Assembly (NCBI RefSeq): GCF_009720745.1
Contig: NZ_WNKX01000037.1
Coordinates: forward strand, 1 to 37,415
Source of the DNA: Massilia eburnea
GTDB taxonomy: Bacteria; Pseudomonadota; Gammaproteobacteria; Burkholderiales; Burkholderiaceae_D
Length of the DNA stretch: 37,415 nt
Direction: 5' to 3'
The notes below the pieces were generated by a model that searched no databases, was not told the origin of the DNA, and worked only from the letters and a program-made list of their open reading frames with translations. Both the position numbers and the translations under genes were made by a program. The number at the start of each line of letters is the position of its first letter. Within the stretch, counting starts at the first letter, position 1. Shown here one piece after another: positions 7,505 to 15,331 of the stretch.

Positions 7505-8630
7505 AAGGGTGGATGATCACGCCCTGCACGACACGGTTGACCGTGCCGTCAGGGAAAGGATTGTCGGGAGTCAGGCCAAGACGCACGGACTGGTGCAGGG
7601 CCAGGACCTGCGCGAACACCACGTAGGCGGCGGCCAGCCAGGCGTCCGGCAGGCCGGCCGGAGCGCCCAGCTCGCGTCCGTCGATGGACAGCAGGGAGCC
7701 GGCGATCTTGTCGCGCTGCAGTTCGTTGAGCAAATCCTGGTCGTATTGGCGCACATGCTGGTCCTGGCTGCGGAACACCGCCACCATGGTCTGCGGGTCG
7801 ACGACCGATTTCGGGCCGTGGCGGAAGCCGAGCGGGGAATTTGAAATCGCGAGGATGCGGCCGCCGCTCAGTTCCAGCACTTTCAATGCGGCTTCGCGCG
7901 CCAGCGCTTCCAGCGGGCCGCCGCCCAGGTAGACGATGCGGCTGATCTTTGCCTGGCCATGGCAGTGCCAGGCTTCGGCCTGTTCCACGGTCCAGCGCTC
8001 GGCCAGGCCGGCCAGTTGTTCGATACGCGCGGCCGATGCGGCGAGCGGTTCGGGGCTGAGCAGGGCCAGGGCAGTCAGCAGCATGCTGGTGAAGCTGCTG
8101 GTCATGGCAAAACCCTGGTCGCAGCTGGCGGGCGGCAGCACCACATTGATGGTGTCGTTGCGGCCAGCGCCGGAGCGCGCCAGCAAGCCTTCGGCGTTGC
8201 AGGTGATGTTCAGGAACAGGGTTGCGGGCGCCAACTGGCGCACCAGGTCGACGATGGCCTGGCTTTCCGGGCTGTTACCACTGCGTGCGAACGATACCAC
8301 AAGCAGCGGAGTTTGAGCCGTTAGGAACAAGGCAGGATTGCTCAGCAGGGTCGTGGTGGCCACCGCGCGCACCTGGGCTGCGCAAGCGGCGTTCAGGGTG
8401 TCGGCGGCCAGTTCGCCGGCATAGGCCGAAGTGCCGGCGCCGGTCAGGATCACGCTCGCCTGCGGATTGGCGAGGAGGGCGCTGATGCGCTGGCGCTCCT
8501 GCGCTGGCACGGCGTCCCAGCATTGCGGCAGCTGGCGCCAGACGGCAGGCTGCTGGGCGATTTCACGGGCGGTGTGGCCGCCGCCGAGGGCGTCCCATTG
8601 TGGCAGGGAGCGATGATGAAGGTGGGTCAT
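7491..8630 (-). CDS. agaS: SIS-domain galactosamine-6-phosphate deaminase/isomerase
   Basis: 379 residues with two SIS sugar-phosphate isomerase domains. The first contains GAGTSAY (64-70) and SFARSGNSPES (113-123). The second contains YLGGGPLEALAREAALKV and SPLGFRHGPKS. This pattern matches AgaS, which converts galactosamine-6-phosphate to tagatose-6-phosphate plus ammonia, rather than GlmS, because the glutaminase domain is missing. It is the first gene of the six-gene operon. AAAGGA lies just upstream of the ATG. Its promoter region contains a perfect 12-bp palindrome (8658-8669) and CTTTC repeats, and it is shared with the divergent GH88 gene. Confidence 0.9.
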   Translation of the reverse strand: MTHLHHRSLPQWDALGGGHTAREIAQQPAVWRQLPQCWDAVPAQERQRISALLANPQASVILTGAGTSAYAGELAADTLNAACAAQVRAVATTTLLSNPALFLTAQTPLLVVSFARSGNSPESQAIVDLVRQLAPATLFLNITCNAEGLLARSGAGRNDTINVVLPPASCDQGFAMTSSFTSMLLTALALLSPEPLAASAARIEQLAGLAERWTVEQAEAWHCHGQAKISRIVYLGGGPLEALAREAALKVLELSGGRILAISNSPLGFRHGPKSVVDPQTMVAVFRSQDQHVRQYDQDLLNELQRDKIAGSLLSIDGRELGAPAGLPDAWLAAAYVVFAQVLALHQSVRLGLTPDNPFPDGTVNRVVQGVIIHPYASA

Positions 8631-8641
8631 GTGAATCCTTT

Positions 8642-8724
8642 CTTTCGATTTTTGAATGGTAACGTTACCCTGTCGTTTTTGCTACCCTGCTTTCGAATTT
8701 TTCTTTCGCTGTGGCTGGCGAAAG
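8642..8724. promoter_or_regulatory. CTTTC-repeat block, candidate AgaR (DeoR) operators
   Basis: CTTTCGATTTTTGAA (8642-8656), CTTTCGAATTTTTCTTTCG (8690-8708) and the inverted CGAAAG (8719-8724) lie upstream of agaS. E. coli AgaR sites are built from repeated TTTCRTTT-like units, so these repeats are good candidates for autoregulation of the operon by its own DeoR protein. This is inference from motif similarity. Confidence 0.45.
8658..8669. promoter_or_regulatory. palindromic operator GGTAACGTTACC (LacI-type)
   Basis: A perfect 12-bp palindrome with a central CG, 28 bases upstream of the agaS ATG. It matches five other copies in the window in pattern (GRTAACGTTAYC). A symmetric AACGTT core is typical of LacI-family operators, where the hinge helices insert at the central CpG. 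Confidence 0.6.
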
Positions 8725-8764
8725 ACATCCCCGTAGAAGTTCCTTGCTAATCCGGAGTTGTAGT

Positions 8765-8776
8765 GATAACGTTATC
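8765..8776. promoter_or_regulatory. palindromic operator GATAACGTTATC (LacI-type)
   Basis: A perfect 12-bp palindrome 21 bases before the ATG of the GH88 gene at 8798. Its position between promoter and ribosome-binding site suits repression. A weak -35 (TTGCTA) lies 17 bases upstream of the TAACGT inside this palindrome, so the operator may overlap the -10 region. Confidence 0.6.
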
Positions 8777-8797
8777 TCACCACAGTAGGAGACGATC

Positions 8798-10087
8798 ATG
8801 ACAGCTGTCGACAGGGCGGGGCTGTTCCGCGCAGCGCAACGTGCCGCGCTGGCGCAGCTGGAAAACAACGCGGCCAGCTTCGGCAGCCGCTTCCCGGGCG
8901 ATACCAGCCAGGGACAGGTGTACCGCCCGCGCCAGCAGGACGGGCATTGGGAAGGCTCGAACGTCGGCTGGAGCACCGGCTTCTGGAATGGCATGTGCTG
9001 GCTCGGTTATGAAATGAGCGGGCGCCACGCCTTTCGCGCCTTCGCGCAGCAGCAGAACGCCAGCTTTGCGCAACGCCTGGTGCGGCGCATCGACTTGAAC
9101 CGGCACGAACTGGGCATGCTGTATGGCCCATCGTTCGTCGCCGCCTACCGCGTTACCGGAAATTCCTGGTACCGCAGCCAGGTGCTGGAAGCGGCCAAGC
9201 TGCTGCAGGCGCGTTTCCTGCCGGAGCCGGGCGTGGTGCAGGCCTGGGGCCGGCTCGACGACGCGCGCGAGCAGGGCCGCATCATTATCGAAACCGTGAT
9301 GAACATGCCTTTGCTGCACTGGGCCAGCGCGCAGACCGGCAATCCTGTTTATACGCAGGCGGCCGCCCGCCACCTGGCGCGCAGCCGTGAACTGCTGGTG
9401 CGAAGCGACGGCTCGATCAGGCAAAGCTGCCGGCTCGGCCCGCGTGGCGCGCAATCCCACACATACCAGACATGGCAGGCACAGGGCGAAGAGACCTGCT
9501 GGGCGCGCGGCCAGGCCTGGGCCCTTTACGGCTTTGCCCTGAACCACCGCATGGCGCCGGGATTGGGCGCGCTGGAGACGGCGCGCGACATGGCGGACTA
9601 CCTGTTGTCGCGCATGCCGGCCGACGGTGTCCTGCATTGGGACCTGGCGCTCGATTGGCGCAGCGGACAGCAGCGCGACAGTTCGGCCACGTCGATCGCC
9701 GTCTGCGGCTTGCTGGAGCTGGCGGAGCAGCTGGGCGACTGCGGCGCGCGCTATCGCGAAGCGGGGCTGGACATGCTCGAAAGCCTCGTGCGCAACTGCG
9801 CCGCACAGAGCGGCAGCGGCAAGGGTTTGCTCGCGCATGGCGTGTACAGCCTGCCGGAAGGGCGCGGTGTCGATGAATCCAACCTGTGGGGCGACTACCA
9901 TTACCTGGAAGCGCTGGCCCGCTGTAACCATGGCTGGTCCAGCTTCTGGCATTTACCGGCCCACGCGGCGGCCGCACGCGAAGGCGCGCAGGAAGCTCCA
10001 TTGTGGGCCGATTACGACTTTCTCGGCGCCCTGCCGTACGCTGCCGGCAAACAGCGAAGTTTCTGGCGCGCGGATGCGCTAACATAA
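8798..10087 (+). CDS. GH88-family unsaturated glucuronyl hydrolase-like protein with Asp-to-Glu changes
   Basis: 429 residues, cytosolic (no signal peptide), (alpha/alpha)6-barrel family GH88. NVGWSTGFWNGM (55-66), LGYE, CWARGQAWALYGFAL (234-248) and WGDYHYLEAL are typical. GH88 enzymes hydrate the double bond of the 4,5-unsaturated uronate in lyase-made disaccharides, causing its release. The family uses two Asp residues (Asp88 and Asp149 in the Bacillus enzyme). The aligned positions here are Glu104 (RHELGMLY) and Glu165 (IIIETVMN), both clearly GAA codons, whereas the second GH88 in this locus keeps Asp at both. The extra C-terminal tail (about 400-429) contains a DYDFLGAL segment. AGGAG precedes the ATG. 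Activity is therefore uncertain: altered specificity, or loss of function. Confidence 0.85.
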   Translation: MTAVDRAGLFRAAQRAALAQLENNAASFGSRFPGDTSQGQVYRPRQQDGHWEGSNVGWSTGFWNGMCWLGYEMSGRHAFRAFAQQQNASFAQRLVRRIDLNRHELGMLYGPSFVAAYRVTGNSWYRSQVLEAAKLLQARFLPEPGVVQAWGRLDDAREQGRIIIETVMNMPLLHWASAQTGNPVYTQAAARHLARSRELLVRSDGSIRQSCRLGPRGAQSHTYQTWQAQGEETCWARGQAWALYGFALNHRMAPGLGALETARDMADYLLSRMPADGVLHWDLALDWRSGQQRDSSATSIAVCGLLELAEQLGDCGARYREAGLDMLESLVRNCAAQSGSGKGLLAHGVYSLPEGRGVDESNLWGDYHYLEALARCNHGWSSFWHLPAHAAAAREGAQEAPLWADYDFLGALPYAAGKQRSFWRADALT

Positions 10088-10140
10088 GCGCGTCGATCAT
10101 TGCAGTGAGCGAGGGAGGGGAATTGGGCCAGCACAGCGTC

Positions 10141-11481
10141 ATGCGCCGGGATTGCACTGAAGCCCGGGGTGCGCCGGCAATTGCAGTTGCTGCTGTCTCG
10201 CTCGGCCTGCCCGCCCTGTTTTTCTTCCTCCTGCTGGGGGACCTGGCCTGGTCGCTGAAAGAGCGCGCCTTGCCGGACCTGTTCAAGTTCCAGCTGCGCG
10301 AATTCAGCCAGGATGCGACGCTGTTGAATGTGCTGTTCGGCGCGCTGCCTTCCGCCATTGCCATGTTCATCGGTCCGGTGGTCGGCGCCTGGAGCGACCG
10401 CACACGCACCCGTTTCGGCCGCCGTATTCCTTTTCTCCTCGCCTGCGCGCCGCTGGTTTCGGCCAGCATGGTCGGCCTGGCTTTCAGCGAACCTTTGGGC
10501 GACGCGCTCTGGCAATGGGCTGGCGCCAGCGCGGGCATGCGCGGACGCTACATCGTCGCCTGCATGTGCTTTTTCTGGACCTTCTACGAAATTTTTACTG
10601 TGCTGGCCAACGCGCTGTTCATCGCCCTGGTCAACGACACGGTGCCGCAGCGGATCATGGGACGCTTCTTCGGCATGTTCCGCATCATCAGCCTAGGCGT
10701 TGGCGTGGCGTTTTTCTATTTTGTCTTCGGCAACGAGCTGCCAGCCGTGGCGCGCCCGGTCATGCTGGCCATTGCAGCGGCATACCTGGCGGGCTTCCTC
10801 GCCTTGTGCAAAGGCGTGCGGGAGCCGCAGTACCCGCCGCCGACTCCGGCCCAGCGGGCCAGCCTGCAAGTCTTGCGCGGCGACGATGGCACTTCGCCCT
10901 GGTTTTATGTCCTGCTGTTCGTGACCCTGGCCATAGCAACGATTTGCGTTCTGCCCGTGAACATCAACAGCTATAACGCCATCAGCCAATTCGGCGTCGA
11001 CAGAACGGACTATGGGCGCGCGGTGGCGGCTGCCTACAGCATCTCCATTGTCCTGGCGATGCCGGTGGGCTGGCTGGCGGACCGCTTCCATCCGCTGCGG
11101 GTGGGCTTCGTGACGCTTGTCCTGTACGCCTTGAGCATGCTGGGCGCATGGGAGTTCGTGGCGGGGCGTATGTCCTTCCTGGTCTGGTTCGTGGTGCATG
11201 CGGTGTTGGCGGGCACTTTCCTGACCGGGACTGCGGCCTTGCTGCCAAGGCTCCTGCCGAGAACGCGCTTTTCGTCGCTGGCAGCGCTGTCGGCATCGAT
11301 CACCGGGCTGTTGACGGTCTTCTTCACGATCGAACTGGGCGCACTGCTGGACGCCAATGGACGCGACTTCCACGTGATTTTCCTGGTTGCCGGGCTGCTG
11401 GCGTCCTTAGGCTCGGCATTCTGGTTCGTCGTGCTGGTATTGCACAGGCGCCGCCAGGCGCCGGCGGATCAGCGGTCGTAG
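10141..11481 (+). CDS. MFS transporter (GPH/SLC45-like), probable oligosaccharide importer
   Basis: About 446 residues, 12 predicted membrane helices. The loop after helix 2 carries WSDRTRTRFGRRIPFLL, the version of the MFS motif seen in glycoside-pentoside-hexuronide and SLC45-like sucrose transporters. It is placed between two cytosolic GH88 genes, so it probably imports the unsaturated disaccharide (or a related sugar) that they cleave. I take ATG 10141. A TTG at 10123 directly behind GGGAGGGG (10113-10120) is an attractive alternative start, and the frame is open further upstream over the end of the GH88 gene. It follows the GH88 stop by about 50 bases and probably shares its transcript. 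Its end overlaps the convergent GH88 gene by 13 bases. Confidence 0.8.
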   Translation: MRRDCTEARGAPAIAVAAVSLGLPALFFFLLLGDLAWSLKERALPDLFKFQLREFSQDATLLNVLFGALPSAIAMFIGPVVGAWSDRTRTRFGRRIPFLLACAPLVSASMVGLAFSEPLGDALWQWAGASAGMRGRYIVACMCFFWTFYEIFTVLANALFIALVNDTVPQRIMGRFFGMFRIISLGVGVAFFYFVFGNELPAVARPVMLAIAAAYLAGFLALCKGVREPQYPPPTPAQRASLQVLRGDDGTSPWFYVLLFVTLAIATICVLPVNINSYNAISQFGVDRTDYGRAVAAAYSISIVLAMPVGWLADRFHPLRVGFVTLVLYALSMLGAWEFVAGRMSFLVWFVVHAVLAGTFLTGTAALLPRLLPRTRFSSLAALSASITGLLTVFFTIELGALLDANGRDFHVIFLVAGLLASLGSAFWFVVLVLHRRRQAPADQRS

Positions 11482-12626
11482 CTGGTCCAGCCATGGTGCA
11501 ACCGCGCCAGGGCTTCGAGATAGTAGTAGTCGCCCCACAGTGTGCATTCTTCCACGCCCAGGTTGGCCAGGCGGTGGTAGGTGCCGTGCGTCAGCAAACC
11601 CCCGGCTGCCGGCAGCTCCGCGGCGCAATGGCGCGCCAGCGCGTCGAGCAGGCGTTCGCCGGCGGCGTGGTAATGCTCGCGCTGCGGGCCCGGTGGCAAC
11701 TGGCTCGCCAGGTCAAGCAGGCCGCAGGCCGCGATCGCGTTGGCCGAACTGTCGCGCGGCTCGCCGCTGTCGTGCGCCAATCCCAAGTCCCATAGCGCTA
11801 CCAGGTCCGGCGGCAGGTGGCCGAGGAAATAGTCGGCAACCTGCATCGCTGCGTCGAGCAGGCCCAATTCCGGCAAGTGACGGTGGTTCAGTGCAAAGCC
11901 ATACAGTGCCCAGGCCTGGCCGCGCGACCAGCAGGAAGAATCGGCCAGGCCCTGGTGCGTGACTTCGCGCAGCGGCTCGCCGGTGTCGGCATTGAAGAAA
12001 AAGGTGTGGCAGGTGGAGCCGTCCGGACGCACCAGGTGGTGACGCGTATTCACCAGGTGGCTGCGTGCAGCTTCGCGGTATCCGGGCTCGCCGGTGACAG
12101 CGCTAGCCCAATGCAGCAAGGGCAGGTTCATCACGCAGTCAACGATGACGCGGCCGCGTTCTTTCGGGTCGTCCAGCTTTCCCCAAGCCTGGATCACGCC
12201 GGCGCCGGGCAGGAAACGCGCCAGCAGGCGGTCGGCAGCTGCCAGCGCTGTCGCGCGCGCGCCGGGCAGGGCCGCGATGCGGTCGGCGGCAACATTGCTG
12301 AGCAAATAAAGGAAGCCGAGATCATGGTGGTCAAGGTCGGCCTGTTCCTGCAGGCGGCGCGCGAAATCGGCAGCCTGCACGGTGGCGGCATCGCGGAAGC
12401 GCTGCCAGCCTGTCAATTCATAGCCGAGCCACAACATGCCGGGCCAGAAGCCGGTGGTCCAGCCGACATTGGCGCCAGCAGCATGCGTGCCATGGCGGCG
12501 CAACTGGTAGTGCAGGTGCTGGCTGGTGTCGTCCGGGTACTGGGTGCCGAGGGTGTGCAGCATGCCGTCCAGCTGGTACAGGGCACGTTGCAGGGCGGGC
12601 GGACAGGGTTGGGGTCTCGCATTCAT
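11469..12626 (-). CDS. GH88-family unsaturated glucuronyl hydrolase
   Basis: 385 residues, no signal peptide. It contains the GH88 landmarks NVGWTTGFWPGM (53-64), HHDLGFLYL with Asp102, RVIVDCVMNLPLL with Asp163, CWSRGQAWALYGFALNHR and LWGDYYYLEAL. The two Asp residues fit the pair required in Bacillus UGL, so this copy should be active on unsaturated glucuronyl (or galacturonyl) disaccharides in the cytosol. I chose ATG 12626. The frame is open to 12731, but the extra 35 codons contain no in-frame ATG and run through the palindromic operator 12629-12640, which makes them unlikely. There is no clear ribosome-binding site. It is transcribed divergently from the GH105 gene. Confidence 0.9.
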   Translation of the reverse strand: MNARPQPCPPALQRALYQLDGMLHTLGTQYPDDTSQHLHYQLRRHGTHAAGANVGWTTGFWPGMLWLGYELTGWQRFRDAATVQAADFARRLQEQADLDHHDLGFLYLLSNVAADRIAALPGARATALAAADRLLARFLPGAGVIQAWGKLDDPKERGRVIVDCVMNLPLLHWASAVTGEPGYREAARSHLVNTRHHLVRPDGSTCHTFFFNADTGEPLREVTHQGLADSSCWSRGQAWALYGFALNHRHLPELGLLDAAMQVADYFLGHLPPDLVALWDLGLAHDSGEPRDSSANAIAACGLLDLASQLPPGPQREHYHAAGERLLDALARHCAAELPAAGGLLTHGTYHRLANLGVEECTLWGDYYYLEALARLHHGWTSYDR

Positions 12627-12628
12627 GG

Positions 12629-12640
12629 GGTAACGATACC
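12629..12640. promoter_or_regulatory. operator GGTAACGATACC (LacI-type)
   Basis: An imperfect 12-bp palindrome ending two bases before the ATG of the minus-strand GH88 gene. With the copy at 12690-12701 it forms an inverted pair flanking the shared divergent promoter, with centres 61 bases apart (about six helical turns), a geometry suited to looping. Confidence 0.5.
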
Positions 12641-12689
12641 ACGCAATAATACCATTCTCAAGTAAAAGCACGTTTTTTGAAAAATCTGT

Positions 12690-12701
12690 GGTATCGTTAA
12701 C
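12690..12701. promoter_or_regulatory. operator GGTATCGTTAAC (LacI-type)
   Basis: An imperfect 12-bp palindrome 31 bases upstream of the GH105 gene's ATG. Its flank TGGTATCGTTA is the inverted counterpart of the copy at 12629-12640. Confidence 0.5.
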
Positions 12702-12732
12702 GCAGTCAATTAGAAGAAGGATGGAGCACACG

Positions 12733-14913
12733 ATGTCACAACACGCATTTACCCGTCATTCGCTGGCCGTCCTGGTTGCCAGTGTGTGTGCAGTGCAAGC
12801 GGCGGGCGCCGAAGTGCAGGCCCTGGCGCCGGCCGCAGTACTGGCCTCGATGGAAAAGGTGGCGGACTGGCAGTTGGCCAATCCGACCAAATATCCGCTC
12901 GATGACTGGACGGAGGCGGTGGGCGACGCCGGCTACATGGCGCTGGCTGGCATTTCCGGCAGCGACAAATACCGCGAAGCGATGCGCGCGGCCGGTGACA
13001 AGAACCACTGGAAGCTCGGGCCGAGCATGTTCCACGCGGACGATTACGCTGTCGGCCAGATGTATGCTGAACTCTACCTGCACACCCGCCAGCCGTATAT
13101 GATCGCGCCGATGCGCGCCCAGTTCGACTATATGCTGGCCAATCCGCGCCCCGGTTCACTCGACTGGAAGACCCCAGGCGTGACGCAGCGCTGGGCCTGG
13201 TGCGATGCGCTGTTCATGGGCCCATCGGCCTGGGCGCGGCTGACTGCCGCCACAGGCGACCAGCGCTACCTGGAATTTGCCATCAGCGAATGGTGGAAAA
13301 CCTCCGACTACCTGTACGACAAGGAAGAACACCTGTATTTCCGCGACAGCCGCTTCTTCGACAAGCGCGAAGCCAATGGCAAGAAAGTGTTCTGGGGCCG
13401 CGGCAATGGCTGGGTGATGGGAGGGCTGGTGCGCATGCTGCAGTACATCCCGGAGAACCACCCGCAGCGCGGCCGCTTCATCCAGCAGTACCAGGAAATG
13501 GCGGAGCGCCTGCTTGGCCTGCAGCAGTCCGATGGCCTGTGGCGTTCCAGCCTGCTCGACCCGGTCAGCTACAACAAGCCGGAGACCAGCGGCACCGCGC
13601 TCTATACCTATGCGCTGGCCTGGGGCGTGAACCAGGGTATCCTGCCGCGCGCCAAGTTCGAACCGGCGGTCAAGCGCGCCTGGCAAGCGCTGTCGACCCA
13701 TGTGCAGGCGGACGGCAAGCTGGTACACGTGCAGCCGATCGGCGAAGACCCGCGCTTCTTCGACCCCAACTCCAGCGACGTATTCGCGGTCGGCGGTTTC
13801 CTGATGGCCGGCAGCGAAATGTACCGCATGGCCTTGCAGGAAGCCGGTGCAATACGCGTGGTCACTGTGAGCAATGAGACGAAGCTGTTCCGTCCCGAAG
13901 AATCGGTGGAAGTGGCCGACGCCGGCGACGGCGTAGCGGTAATGGATGCGCTGACTTCGCGCATCCTGCCTAGCCAGTCGCTGGGCAAGGGCTTGCTGTT
14001 CCAGACCGACCTGGCGCCGAACGAGACCCGCCGCTACCTTCTGGTGCCACGCAAGCGCTTGCCCGCTGTGCCGCAAGTGGTGTCGCGCGCCCATGCCCGT
14101 TTCGTGCCGGAGCGCCTGGACGATTTCGCCTGGGAGAACGATCGCGTGGCGCACCGCGTGTACGGCCCGGCCATCATCAAGGACCCGACCGAGCACCTGA
14201 TTTCGAGCGGTGTCGACGTCTGGTCGAAATCCGCGCACAAACTGGTGCAGGACAGCTGGTACAAGGCCGGCCATTACCATCTGGATTCGGGCGAAGGCCT
14301 CGACTTCTACCACGTTGGCAAAACGCGTGGCTGCGGCGGCCTTGGCATTTACGACGGCAAGCAGCTGCAGACCTCCAGCAATTACACCACCTGGAAGATC
14401 CTGGCCGACGGCCCGCTGCGTACCGTGTTCGAATTGACATACGACGCCTGGGACGCCGGCGGCCGCCAGGTCGCCGAAACGCGCCGCGTCAGCCTGGACG
14501 CCGGCAGTAACTTCAGCCGCGTCGAAAGCACTTTCACCAGCCTGTCCGCGGCGCCGCTGACGGTCGGCGTCGGCATCGTGCAGCGCCAGGGGCAGGGCAG
14601 CCATTACCAGCAGGGCAGCGGCAGCATGAGCTACTGGGAACCCGCGATGGGCGACAAGGGCAGCAATGCCTGCGCCGTGATCGTGCCAGGCGCCACCAAG
14701 TACCTGAGCGTGCCTTTCGCCGCGCCGAAGACGGAGGAGGCCGGCCACTACCTGGCCCTGGCGCCAGCGCAGCCGAAGAAGCCTTTTGTCTACTACCTCG
14801 GCGCCGGCTGGAGCAAGAGCGGCGACTTCGCCGATGCACCGGCGTGGGAGGCCTATGTCGCCGACACCGCAGCGCGCTACGCTTCTCCTCTCAAGGTCAG
14901 CGTGTCGCGCTAA
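12733..14913 (+). CDS. secreted GH105-type unsaturated uronyl hydrolase with C-terminal DUF4861-like domain
   Basis: 726 residues. A signal peptide spans about residues 1-26 (hydrophobic core LAVLVASVCAVQAAGA). The N-terminal half is a GH105 (alpha/alpha)6 barrel: MFHADDYAVGQMY (99-111, with Asp103/104), RWAWCDALFMGP (153-164, Asp158) and FWGRGNGWVMGG. These are the acidic residues used by YteR/YesR-type unsaturated rhamnogalacturonyl hydrolases. From about residue 390 a second, beta-rich domain follows (DDFAWENDRVAHRVYGPA; later GLGIYDGKQLQ), resembling DUF4861. It would act on unsaturated oligosaccharides outside the inner membrane. I use ATG 12733, spaced 7-8 bases from GGAG; ATG 12721 has no properly spaced site. 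A strong terminator follows. Confidence 0.85.
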   Translation: MSQHAFTRHSLAVLVASVCAVQAAGAEVQALAPAAVLASMEKVADWQLANPTKYPLDDWTEAVGDAGYMALAGISGSDKYREAMRAAGDKNHWKLGPSMFHADDYAVGQMYAELYLHTRQPYMIAPMRAQFDYMLANPRPGSLDWKTPGVTQRWAWCDALFMGPSAWARLTAATGDQRYLEFAISEWWKTSDYLYDKEEHLYFRDSRFFDKREANGKKVFWGRGNGWVMGGLVRMLQYIPENHPQRGRFIQQYQEMAERLLGLQQSDGLWRSSLLDPVSYNKPETSGTALYTYALAWGVNQGILPRAKFEPAVKRAWQALSTHVQADGKLVHVQPIGEDPRFFDPNSSDVFAVGGFLMAGSEMYRMALQEAGAIRVVTVSNETKLFRPEESVEVADAGDGVAVMDALTSRILPSQSLGKGLLFQTDLAPNETRRYLLVPRKRLPAVPQVVSRAHARFVPERLDDFAWENDRVAHRVYGPAIIKDPTEHLISSGVDVWSKSAHKLVQDSWYKAGHYHLDSGEGLDFYHVGKTRGCGGLGIYDGKQLQTSSNYTTWKILADGPLRTVFELTYDAWDAGGRQVAETRRVSLDAGSNFSRVESTFTSLSAAPLTVGVGIVQRQGQGSHYQQGSGSMSYWEPAMGDKGSNACAVIVPGATKYLSVPFAAPKTEEAGHYLALAPAQPKKPFVYYLGAGWSKSGDFADAPAWEAYVADTAARYASPLKVSVSR

Positions 14914-14932
14914 ACGCTGATGCCGGCGCGAA

Positions 14933-14968
14933 AACCGGCCGCGCGCATTAACGCGGCCGGTTCTTTTT
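14933..14968 (+). terminator. rho-independent terminator after the GH105 gene
   Basis: A perfect 11-bp stem, AACCGGCCGCG (14933-14943) with CGCGGCCGGTT (14952-14962), an 8-base loop and TTTTT (14964-14968). It lies 20 bases after the GH105 stop. Confidence 0.9.
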
Positions 14969-14980
14969 GCTGCACCTTGA

Positions 14981-14992
14981 GATAACGTTATT
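14981..14992. promoter_or_regulatory. orphan operator GATAACGTTATT (LacI-type)
   Basis: The same 12-bp palindrome type as the other copies, within a longer symmetric frame (CTTG before, CAAG after). It is not in front of any intact gene. An ATG at 15007 opens only 11 codons (MKKKQTTTRSF) before a stop. It may be the promoter of a gene whose body has been deleted. Confidence 0.55.
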
Positions 14993-15049
14993 GCAAGCTG
15001 CGCCGAATGAAGAAAAAACAAACGACGACGCGGAGTTTCTGAGCAGGCT

Positions 15050-15331
15050 CGCGAAAGGTGCTGGCGGCCGCCGGGCGCCACGCCACGGGGCCCCTGTTTT
15101 CTCCAGCCAGGGCACCAGCTCCTTTTCAACCAGGTGTGACACGAGCGCCGTCTTGTCGGCAGCGATGTTTTGCAGTTGCCATGGATCGGCCAGGTTGTCG
15201 AACAGGGTATAGCGCAAGGCCTGGTTGTCCTTGCGTTCGATGACCATGGTGTATTGCTCGGTGCGCACGCCGCGTTTGCCGAACGACTGTCCGCCATAAG
15301 GCACCTGCAGACACCGGGTCAAAGGCGGCAT
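15050..15331 (-). pseudogene. sulfatase, C-terminal remnant
   Basis: The minus-strand frame from 15331 encodes about 90 residues that look like the end of a type I (alkaline-phosphatase fold) sulfatase: RGVRTEQYTMVIER, then LFDNLADPWQLQNIAAD, then ELVPWLEKTGAPW. The order 'GVRTxxY - LxDNxxDPxxLxNLA - WLxxTGDPW' is the standard sulfatase C-terminus. The catalytic Cys/Ser motif and roughly the first 400 residues are missing, and the 5' end abuts the uronate dehydrogenase stop. The 3' end runs without a normal stop into non-homologous sequence across the operator and terminator. It is a deletion scar, not a functional enzyme, but it shows that this locus once encoded a step acting on sulfated sugars. 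Confidence 0.7.

Noticed and set aside
14948..15331. 127-residue ORF as an intact gene
   Set aside because: Only residues ~20-80 resemble a protein family (sulfatase C-terminus). The rest is read-through across an operator and terminator. Recorded as a pseudogene.
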